Below are positions 42,122 through 48,646 of a DNA stretch of 64,000 nt, in pieces. The translations under genes were made by a program, and so were the position numbers. Source of the stretch: Rathayibacter sp. VKM Ac-2760 (GTDB lineage: Bacteria; Actinomycetota; Actinomycetes; Actinomycetales; Microbacteriaceae). Under the pieces are notes generated by a model that was not told the origin of the DNA, ran no database searches, and saw only the letters and a program-made list of their open reading frames with translations. The stretch's first letter is position 1; every line of letters begins with the position of its first letter. Where the stretch lies: the NCBI RefSeq assembly GCF_009834185.1, contig NZ_CP047173.1:2232001-2296000 (forward strand), given 5' to 3'.

Positions 42122-43171
42122 TCAGCCCGCGGCGATCGCGAACAGCCCGCCGATGCCGACGGCGTAGAGGACGAGCACGATCAGCGAGTCGACCCCCATG
42201 CCGGCGATCCGGCGCGCGGGCCGGAAGATCAGGCCCACGACGTAGACGAGGGTGAGCAGCGCCGCCAGTGCGGTGAGGTAGATGTCGGACGCGCCGGCCT
42301 GCGGGAGGACCGCGTCGCCGGAGAGGACGGTCGCGACCAGGAAGAGGACGGGGAGGAACGCGTTGCCGCCGAAGATGTCGCTGACGGCCAGCTCGTCGTC
42401 GCCCTGCTTGATCGCCTGGAGCCCCGTCGAGATCTCCGGGAGCGAGGTGGCCAGCGCGAGGACCGTCGCTCCGAAGAGCACCCCGGACAGGCCGAGCTGC
42501 GACGACGCGGCGTCGCCGGCCCGCTCGAGCACGACTCCGGCCACGAGCGTCGCGGCGGCGGAGATCGCGAAGACGAGCGCCGCCCTCCGCGTGCTCATCG
42601 GGTGCGTCTTCCTGTCGCGGGAGGGGCGGGGCGTCGCGTCGGGCGCGCGGCCGTCCTCGTGCCAGGGCAGGTGGTGGCCGGCGCGCTGCACGAGCAGGAG
42701 GCCCACCACCCACAGTCCCGCGATCAGCACCACGTCCGGCGTGAGGCGCAGCACCTCGAGACCGGACGGCAACTGGCTCCCGGCGATGACCACGGCGAGC
42801 ACCGCCACGACGACCAGCCCCTCGAGCACGAGCGTGAGCGACGCCGCCCGGTAGGTCAGCGGCTTCACTCCCTTCCCCCGCCTTCCGAACGCGTCGAGCA
42901 CGACCAGCACGACGGTCTGCAGGGCGATGCCGCCGAGGATGTTGCCGACGGCGACGTCGAGGTTCCCCGACAGGGCGGCGGAGACGGTGATCGCGATCTC
43001 GGGCAGGTTGGTCGCCACGGCCAGCACGATCAGGCCGCCCAGCGCGCTGCCGAGGTGGAGCCGGGCGTCGAGCACGTCGGTCGCCTTGGAGAGCTGGATG
43101 CCGGCGACCCAGACCACGGCCGCGGCGGCGGCGAAGATCAGGGCGAGCACGAGGAGAGGGAGACCGTCCAT
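42122..43171 (-). CDS. CaCA-family sodium/calcium exchanger-like antiporter
   Basis: A 349-residue membrane protein with two inverted alpha-repeats: GSALGGLIVLAVATNLPEIA then GNILGGIALQT, and GVLFGATVLALATSLPEIST then VSDIFGGNAF. The paired LPE and G-N residues are the ion-binding signatures of the family. About ten helices and a central hydrophilic loop (about residues 165-190, HEDGRAPDATPRPSRDRK). It should exchange Na+ or H+ for a divalent cation. ATG 43171 is chosen because it opens the first helix; the longer frame upstream covers an unrelated gene antisense. Confidence 0.9.
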   Translation of the reverse strand: MDGLPLLVLALIFAAAAAVVWVAGIQLSKATDVLDARLHLGSALGGLIVLAVATNLPEIAITVSAALSGNLDVAVGNILGGIALQTVVLVVLDAFGRRGKGVKPLTYRAASLTLVLEGLVVVAVLAVVIAGSQLPSGLEVLRLTPDVVLIAGLWVVGLLLVQRAGHHLPWHEDGRAPDATPRPSRDRKTHPMSTRRAALVFAISAAATLVAGVVLERAGDAASSQLGLSGVLFGATVLALATSLPEISTGLQAIKQGDDELAVSDIFGGNAFLPVLFLVATVLSGDAVLPQAGASDIYLTALAALLTLVYVVGLIFRPARRIAGMGVDSLIVLVLYAVGIGGLFAIAAG

Positions 43172-43248
43172 CCCGAGAGTGAAGCGCGCCGGCGGCCCGC
43201 GCGAGACCCCCTTGCGCAGCGGCCGAACAGCGCTCGTGCGCAGCGCGG

Positions 43249-44238
43249 TCAGCCCCGGTCGAGGGTCGTGCTCGGGTACTCGCCGAAGCGGGCGGTGTAC
43301 GCGCCCGCGAAGCGGCCGAGGTGGCCGAAGCCCCAGCGCCGGGCGACGTCGGCGACCGTCGCGCTCCTCGGGTCGCCGAGCCGCAGGTCCGCCCGCACCC
43401 GGTCGAGCCGCACGTCGCGGAGGTACTGCAGCGGCGTGGTGCCGAGCAGGCGACGGAAGGCGACCTGGGTGCCACGGACGCTGAGGTGCGCGGCGGCGGC
43501 GATCTCGACGGGCCCGATCGGGAGGTGGGCGCTCTCGTGCACGAACTCCACGGCGGCGCGGATGCTCCCGTTCCGCGGCGCGAGCAGCACCTCCGGCAGC
43601 GCGGCGCCCTCCGGCGGGTAGAGCTCGAGGAAGGCGGCGGCCGCGCGGCGCGTCAGCCGGTCCCAGAGCAGGGTCGTCACCCGTCCCGTCCGCACGGCGG
43701 TCGAGATCTCGCCGACCACGCCGTGCCAGCGGGCGGAGGCCTCGGGGGTCACGCGGCGGAGGTGGTCGAAGCGCAGCGCGCCCGTGCTGCGGTAGCCGCG
43801 CTCGCGGGCGACGCCGGCCACCCGCTCCCGGCCGAGGTGCACGAGCTTCTGGTCGTAGTCGGTGTAGGAGAAGACGAAGGGGCGGTGCGCGGGGTTCAGC
43901 TGCGGGACGCCGCGGCGCATCGGCAGCGCTCCGCGGTCGACGTCGACGATCGCGCGGCCCTCGACCAGCCACTGCACGACGTAGTCGCCGCCCGCCGGGT
44001 CCTCACCCGCGGCGCGACCGCGCATCTGCGAAGTCCGCAGCGTCATCACCGGATCGCCGAGCGCGGCGTAGCGGTAGGAGAAGGGCTGCTCGGTGGGGGC
44101 GACGGACCAGCCCCGCCCCGCATAGAAGCCGGCGAGCACCTCGGAGGCGCGCGCGATGTCGCTGCCCACCGCCTCGATCCGGAGGGTCCCGCGACCCTCG
44201 GGCCCGGCCTCGGGCGCCGGCTGCTCCTGCACCGCCAT
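43249..44238 (-). CDS. AraC-family transcriptional regulator
   Basis: A 329-residue regulator. The C-terminal domain (about 225-329) has IAAAAHLSVRGTQVAFRRLL and TVADVARRWGFGHLGRFAGA, the two helix-turn-helix motifs, with LGTTPLQYLRDVRLDRVR between. The N-terminal domain resembles the AraC-binding-like ligand domain of FeaR-type regulators. GGAGGCGAGCCG upstream fixes the ATG at 44238. Its 3' end is 77 nt from the antiporter start on the same strand. Confidence 0.9.
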   Translation of the reverse strand: MAVQEQPAPEAGPEGRGTLRIEAVGSDIARASEVLAGFYAGRGWSVAPTEQPFSYRYAALGDPVMTLRTSQMRGRAAGEDPAGGDYVVQWLVEGRAIVDVDRGALPMRRGVPQLNPAHRPFVFSYTDYDQKLVHLGRERVAGVARERGYRSTGALRFDHLRRVTPEASARWHGVVGEISTAVRTGRVTTLLWDRLTRRAAAAFLELYPPEGAALPEVLLAPRNGSIRAAVEFVHESAHLPIGPVEIAAAAHLSVRGTQVAFRRLLGTTPLQYLRDVRLDRVRADLRLGDPRSATVADVARRWGFGHLGRFAGAYTARFGEYPSTTLDRG

Positions 44239-44380
44239 CGGCTCGCCTCCGTCCTCTCCCGCGGCCTCCGGAGAGCGGACGAGGAGTGCGCTGAGCGGAC
44301 AGCCCGGGCCGGAGCGGGGCTCGGGCTCGACGGTACCGTCTCCCTGAGAACCGGATAATCCGGGGCCCCGGGAGGTCGTC

Positions 44381-44668
44381 GTGGACGAGAGCCAGCGCAG
44401 GACTCTGCTCCTGCTCGCCGTCCACGCGCTCGCCGAGACCGGGGCGGCGCGGGCCGGCGCGTTCACGCTCCTCGGGAGCGGCGCCGACGCCGAGCAGCTC
44501 CGGCGGCTCGACGACGACTGCCGCGCCCTCGCCGACGAGGGGCTCCTGGTGCGGAGCGACCGCGCGTCCGGCTCCTGGACCGTCGCGCTGACGCCGGCGG
44601 GGCGCGCGCGCTGCGCGGCGCTCCCGGGTGCTGCACAGCCCTGCCCGCCGCAGACCGGCTCGCCGTAG
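44381..44668 (+). CDS. Small hypothetical protein, possibly winged-helix
   Basis: A 95-residue protein with a GTG start. ADAEQLRRLDDDCRALADEG followed by LLVRSDRASGSWTVALTPAG looks like a helix and a wing, as in winged-helix proteins, but no family is recognised and the start is weak. It lies upstream of the YgiC-like gene on the same strand. Its stop falls in a 15-bp tandem repeat. Confidence 0.5.
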   Translation: MDESQRRTLLLLAVHALAETGAARAGAFTLLGSGADAEQLRRLDDDCRALADEGLLVRSDRASGSWTVALTPAGRARCAALPGAAQPCPPQTGSP

Positions 44669-44690
44669 ATCGGCCCGCCGTAGACTGGCC
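44646..44690. repeat. 15-bp tandem repeat over a stop codon
   Basis: Units CGCCGCAGACCGGCT, CGCCGTAGATCGGCC and CGCCGTAGACTGGCC start at 44646, 44661 and 44676. The TAG stop (44666-44668) of the small gene is in the second. The last ends 7 nt before the next start codon. Confidence 0.8.
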
Positions 44691-44697
44691 CGACATC

Positions 44698-45987
44698 ATG
44701 CGCAGACTCACCTCGACCCCGCGTCCCGACTGGCGGGCCCGGTGCGACGAGGTCGGCTTCAGCTTCTACGACCTGCCGTCCGAGGGCGGCCGGCCCTACT
44801 GGAACGAGTCCGCGGCCTACGCGTTCACCACCGCCGAGATCGAGCTGCTCGAGCGGGCGACGCAGGAGCTGTTCGACCGCTGCATGGACGCGTGCGAGCA
44901 CGTCGTCCGCACCGGCCGTTTCGCCGAGTTCGGGATCCCGGAGCGCTTCCACGAGCTGGTCCGCACCTCGTGGGACGAGGACGACCCGACGGTCTACGGC
45001 CGCTTCGACCTCGCCTACGACGGCGACGGCACTGTGACGCTGCTCGAGTTCAACGCCGACACGCCCACCTCGCTGGTCGAGACGGCCGCCGCGCAGTGGC
45101 AGTGGCTCGAGGAGACGCGCGGCCCGGAGGCCGACCAGTTCAACAGCCTGCACGAGCAGCTCGTCGAGCAGTGGCGGCACCTCCGCGTCGACCGCTGGCG
45201 GCTGGACGAGGGCGCGCGACTGCACCTGGCCTCGCTGCACGACTCCGGCGACGGCGAGCTGATCGTCGAGGACGCGGACACCGTCGCGTACATGGCCGAG
45301 ACCGCGGCGCAGGCCGGCTTCGATCCGAAGCTGATCTTCGTCGAGGACATCCGCTACGAGCTCGACGGCGCCGGCTTCCTCGACGCCGACGGCGAGCCGA
45401 TCCGGCGGATCTTCAAGCTCTACCCCTGGGAGTGGCTGCTGGCCGAGCAGTTCGGCGGACTGCTGCTCGACCGGCGCGAGCGCACCCGCTGGGTCGAGCC
45501 GGCCTGGAAGCTGCTGCTCAGCAACAAGCAGCTGCTCGTCGTGCTCTGGGAGCTCTTCCCCGGCCACCCGAACCTGCTCCCCGCCTCCGTCGAGCCGCTG
45601 GCCGGCGTCGCGCAGGTGCGCAAGCCCCGGCTCGGCCGGGAGGGAGCGAACGTCACGATCCTCGACGCCGACGGCTCGATCGTCGCGGAGAACGGCGGCG
45701 CCTACGGCGAGGAGGGCTTCGTGCACCAGGCAAGGGCCGACCTCGTCCGCATCGACGGCCGGACGGTCGTGATCGGCAGCTGGATCGTCGGCGAGACGCC
45801 GGCCGGCATCGACGTCCGCGAGACCGGCGGACCGATCACGGGCGACCTCGCGGAGTTTGTGCCGCACTTCATCGAGGCGCCGGCGTTCGGCCACCCCGAG
45901 CACGGCCACCCCGAGCACGGCCGCCCCCAGGACACGCGGCCCCAGGACGCGCGCGAGAACCGCCCGCAGGACGAGGAGATCCGATGA
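44698..45987 (+). CDS. Glutathionylspermidine-synthase-like ATP-grasp protein (YgiC/YjfC)
   Basis: A 429-residue protein matching the C-terminal synthetase domain of glutathionylspermidine synthase without the amidase. Landmarks are LLEFNADTPTSLVETAAAQW, KLYPWEWLLAEQFG and KPRLGREGANV, then GSWIVGETPAGIDVRETGGP. Stand-alone members (YgiC, YjfC) are predicted ATP-dependent ligases of unknown substrate and sit next to YgiB-like genes, as here. The C-terminal tail contains 15-bp repeats (45889-45948). Its stop overlaps the next start by 4 nt. Confidence 0.92.
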   Translation: MRRLTSTPRPDWRARCDEVGFSFYDLPSEGGRPYWNESAAYAFTTAEIELLERATQELFDRCMDACEHVVRTGRFAEFGIPERFHELVRTSWDEDDPTVYGRFDLAYDGDGTVTLLEFNADTPTSLVETAAAQWQWLEETRGPEADQFNSLHEQLVEQWRHLRVDRWRLDEGARLHLASLHDSGDGELIVEDADTVAYMAETAAQAGFDPKLIFVEDIRYELDGAGFLDADGEPIRRIFKLYPWEWLLAEQFGGLLLDRRERTRWVEPAWKLLLSNKQLLVVLWELFPGHPNLLPASVEPLAGVAQVRKPRLGREGANVTILDADGSIVAENGGAYGEEGFVHQARADLVRIDGRTVVIGSWIVGETPAGIDVRETGGPITGDLAEFVPHFIEAPAFGHPEHGHPEHGRPQDTRPQDARENRPQDEEIR

Positions 45988-46616
45988 CCACCCCCGACGA
46001 CCGTCCCCAGGACGCTCCCGGCGACACCGCGGGCGATACCGCCGGCACCACCCGCACGCGGCGCCGCTCCGGCGATGTCGGCATCAGCGGCATCGCCTCG
46101 AAGCGGCGCGGGCTCGTCATCGGCGGCGTGGTCGCCGTCGGAGTGCTCGGCCTCGCCGTCGCGCTCAACGCCGCGAACCCGTCGACGGACGGCGTCGTCA
46201 CGACCGGTGCCGACGGCCAGGACTACGTCATCCCCGAGAACGCCGAGCGGCCGGTCTACGCGAGCCGGGAGGACTGCCTCGCCGACGTGCGCGAGCAGAT
46301 CGCGGCGCTGGAGGCGCAGGGCGAGCCGGTCGGCGACGACCCGGAGCAGCTCTGCGAGGCGACCGACGAGTACCGCGGGCACTACGCCGGCGGCGCCTGG
46401 ATCGGCCCGCTCATCTTCGCGTCCTCTCGCTGGAGCTCGACCCGGGCGACGAGCTGGGCGCCGGTCACCTCCGGGGGCTTCGCCGCCCGCGGGGCGACGC
46501 AGCCCGACGTGGTGCAGAAGGCACCGGCCGGAGCGACGGTCGGCAGCAAGGCGACCCTCGCCGGCGGCTTCGGCGGCACGGGCAAGTCCGGCTTCGGCTC
46601 GCACGTCGGCGGCTGA
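45984..46616 (+). CDS. DUF1190 / YgiB-like protein
   Basis: A 210-residue protein: acidic N-terminal tail with GDTAGDTAG (12-bp tandem repeat at 46021-46044), one membrane helix (about residues 43-62), and a Cys- and Gly-rich C-terminal part (YASREDCLADVREQ; EQLCEATDEYRGHYAGGAW) ending in a GGFGGTGKSGFGSHVGG tail. It resembles YgiB (DUF1190), the regular partner of YgiC. The ATGA overlap with the upstream gene shows coupling. Its stop codon is inside a hairpin-forming repeat. Confidence 0.85.
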   Translation: MTTPDDRPQDAPGDTAGDTAGTTRTRRRSGDVGISGIASKRRGLVIGGVVAVGVLGLAVALNAANPSTDGVVTTGADGQDYVIPENAERPVYASREDCLADVREQIAALEAQGEPVGDDPEQLCEATDEYRGHYAGGAWIGPLIFASSRWSSTRATSWAPVTSGGFAARGATQPDVVQKAPAGATVGSKATLAGGFGGTGKSGFGSHVGG

Positions 46617-46684
46617 GCCGCCGACCGGAAGGAGCAGTGGCGGCTGAGCCGCCGACCGGAAGGAGCAGTGGCGGCTGAGCCGCC
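46610..46684. repeat. 31-bp tandem repeat carrying a hairpin at a stop codon
   Basis: Units begin CGGCTGAGCCGCCGACCGGA at 46610 and 46641, with a partial third at 46672. Each contains GGCGGCTGAGCCGCC, a palindrome with 7-bp arms, and a GGAAGGAG ribosome-site-like stretch. The first hairpin includes the TGA of the YgiB-like gene. Confidence 0.9.
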
Positions 46685-46693
46685 GGCACCGCG

Positions 46694-47272
46694 TCAGCCG
46701 CGCGCGGCCCGCAGGGTGTCGATCGAGGCGCGCGCGTCGCGGCGGACGTCCTTGTCCGGGTCGCGGAGCATCCGGGTGAGGGTCTGCTCGACGCTCGCGG
46801 CGAACTCGCCCTTCTCGTCGCGCCCCGAGCCGATCCCGGCGACCGCGACCGCGATCAGCGCGCGGGCCCCGGCCGAGCGGACCCGCGGGTGCTCGTCGGT
46901 GGTGAGGCGCGCCAGCTTCTTCTGCCCGCCGAGGACGCGCTCGGCGCAGACCCGCGCGCACATCTCGCGCACCCGCCAGGCGGAGTTGACGAGTCCGGCG
47001 ACGACGGCGTCGGCCGCCTGGTCGTCCCAGACGTAGAGGAGCGCCCGCGCGCCCCACAGCTCGGGCCAGTAGAGCGACGGAGCGCCCTGCAGCACGCCGG
47101 CCGCGTGCTCGCCGCCGACCGTCAGCAGGAACGACTCGCCCTCGTAGCCGCCGCCGAGCAGTGCGGCCGACCGCAGCGCGACGGTCCGCTCGCCCTCGCG
47201 GGCGACCTGGGCGCGCAGGCGCTCCTCGAGGGGATCGGTGAGGGTGACGGAGGGTTCGCTGTCGGAGGCCAT
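46694..47272 (-). CDS. HEAT-repeat-like protein
   Basis: A 192-residue all-alpha protein. WRVREMCARVCAERVLG, HPRVRSAGARALIAVAV and DKDVRRDARASIDTLRAA look like three HEAT-type helix pairs. The first half (SLYWPELWGARALLYVWDD) is similar to bacterial HEAT proteins from actinobacteria. Function unknown; such proteins mediate protein contacts. It is convergent with the YgiB-like gene. Confidence 0.78.
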   Translation of the reverse strand: MASDSEPSVTLTDPLEERLRAQVAREGERTVALRSAALLGGGYEGESFLLTVGGEHAAGVLQGAPSLYWPELWGARALLYVWDDQAADAVVAGLVNSAWRVREMCARVCAERVLGGQKKLARLTTDEHPRVRSAGARALIAVAVAGIGSGRDEKGEFAASVEQTLTRMLRDPDKDVRRDARASIDTLRAARG

Positions 47273-47349
47273 AGGGGTCCCAGCGTAGTCGCGCCGCCTC
47301 CCCGGGGCGGCGGATGCAGCGGCCGACAGCTGTCCGCTAGCGTGGCGCC

Positions 47350-47910
47350 ATGTCCCGCACCCTGCGCTTCGGCGCCACCGCCGCCCTCGTCGTCCTCCTC
47401 GCCGGCTGCTCCTCCCCCGCCGGCTCCGGCGACGACGCCGATGCGCTCGACGCCGCGGCGGCCACCGGCGAGAAGATCACCGGCACCGGCTACGCCTACT
47501 CCGTCCCCGAGGGCTGGGGAGCCCCCGACACCGACCCCGCCTCGATGGGCGCCGACACGCTCGCCGCCGACCTCGCCGACACCGACGGCTTCGCCGACAA
47601 CGTCAACGTCGTGCTCAGCCCCGCCGGCGAGGTGACCGCCGACCAGGTCGAGTCGGCCGGCGTGACCGAGCTCGAGACCGCGGGCGCCACCGATGTCGAG
47701 ACGAACGACCGCGTCGTGGTCGCCGGCTCCGAGTCCGCGCACCTGAGCGCGACGCTCGCCGCGTCGGGCACGTCCTACAACGTCGAGCAGTACTACGTCA
47801 CCGACGACGGGCAGACCTACGTCGTCACCTTCTCGTTCAGCCCGACCGTGGACGACGACGACCGCGAGGCCGTCGCCGAGTCGGTGCTGGCCTCCTGGTC
47901 CTGGGCCTGA
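47350..47910 (+). CDS. Small lipoprotein, PsbP/DUF1795-like
   Basis: A 186-residue lipoprotein with signal peptide and lipobox LLAGC (Cys20). After an acidic linker, the domain at about 45-186 (GYAYSVPEGWGAP; NVEQYYVTDDGQTYVVTFSF) resembles the PsbP/DUF1795 fold common in actinobacterial lipoproteins. Function unknown. TAGCGT ends six bases before the ATG, so the message may be leaderless. The stop is inside a 17-bp tandem repeat. Confidence 0.82.
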   Translation: MSRTLRFGATAALVVLLAGCSSPAGSGDDADALDAAAATGEKITGTGYAYSVPEGWGAPDTDPASMGADTLAADLADTDGFADNVNVVLSPAGEVTADQVESAGVTELETAGATDVETNDRVVVAGSESAHLSATLAASGTSYNVEQYYVTDDGQTYVVTFSFSPTVDDDDREAVAESVLASWSWA

Positions 47911-47972
47911 TCGGCAGCCGCGCCTGATCGGCAGCCGCGCCTGATCGGGCGCTGGGCCTGATCGGGCAGCGG
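47905..47972. repeat. 17-bp tandem repeat over a stop codon
   Basis: Four units (GCCTGATCGGCAGCCGC and variants) start at 47905, 47922, 47939 and 47956, with a partial fifth. The TGA stop of the lipoprotein gene is in the first. Confidence 0.85.
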
Positions 47973-47994
47973 ACCTGATCCGCCCGCCCGCGCC

Positions 47995-48570
47995 TCAGCC
48001 GCGCGGGCGGAGCAGGAAGTCGACGTGCCCGAGCACCGACGCCGCGTCGAGCGGACGCCGGCCGACGACCGGCAGCACGATCGAGCCGAGGATCGAGAGG
48101 CCGAGCTCGTCGACCGGCGCGTCCGCCGGCAGCTGCCCGGCCCGCACGGCCTTCGCGAAGCGGTCGGCGAGCGTCTGGTCGACCCCGAAGGCGTTGCCGA
48201 GCCGCTCCCCCACCGCAGCGTCCTCCGCCCCGGCCGCGATCAGCGAGCGGATCAGCGACGCGCCCGTCTCGGTGGCGGCGAGCTCCAGGATCGGCCCGAG
48301 CCACGCGCCGAGATCGCGGCGCAGATCGCCGGTGTCGGGCAGCTCGACCTCGATCGCGACGAGCCGGCCCTCGATCATGCAGTCCGCGATCAGCGCGCCG
48401 CGGGAGGGCCACCAGCGGTAGACCGTCTGCTTGGAGACCCCGGCCTCCTTCGCGATGCCCTCCATCGTGAGGTGGTCCCAGCCCTGCTGCACGAACAGCC
48501 GCGCGGTCGCCTCGAGGACCGACTCGCGGGCCGCGGCACTGCGGACGGGTCCGCTCCGATGCTCCGTCAT
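47995..48570 (-). CDS. TetR-family transcriptional regulator
   Basis: A 191-residue regulator; MEGIAKEAGVSKQTVYRWWP is the recognition region, and the C-terminal part fits the TetR_C_33-like group. It is divergent from the MMPL exporter gene and probably represses it through the inverted repeat at 48588-48618. TACGCT ends six bases before the ATG at 48570. Confidence 0.92.
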   Translation of the reverse strand: MTEHRSGPVRSAAARESVLEATARLFVQQGWDHLTMEGIAKEAGVSKQTVYRWWPSRGALIADCMIEGRLVAIEVELPDTGDLRRDLGAWLGPILELAATETGASLIRSLIAAGAEDAAVGERLGNAFGVDQTLADRFAKAVRAGQLPADAPVDELGLSILGSIVLPVVGRRPLDAASVLGHVDFLLRPRG

Positions 48571-48587
48571 GGCCCGAGCGTACCGCC

Positions 48588-48618
48588 CGCTAGACGAGAC
48601 GTCGCGTATGATCTAGCG
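48588..48618. promoter_or_regulatory. Inverted repeat at MMPL promoter, candidate TetR operator
   Basis: CGCTAGA (48588-48594) and TCTAGCG (48612-48618) are perfect inverted arms separated by 17 bp. Between them lies TATGAT (48607-48612), a near-consensus -10 for the exporter gene, so regulator binding would block the promoter. Confidence 0.55.
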
Positions 48619-48646
48619 ACCGTTCCCCCTCTCGACTGGAGCTCCC

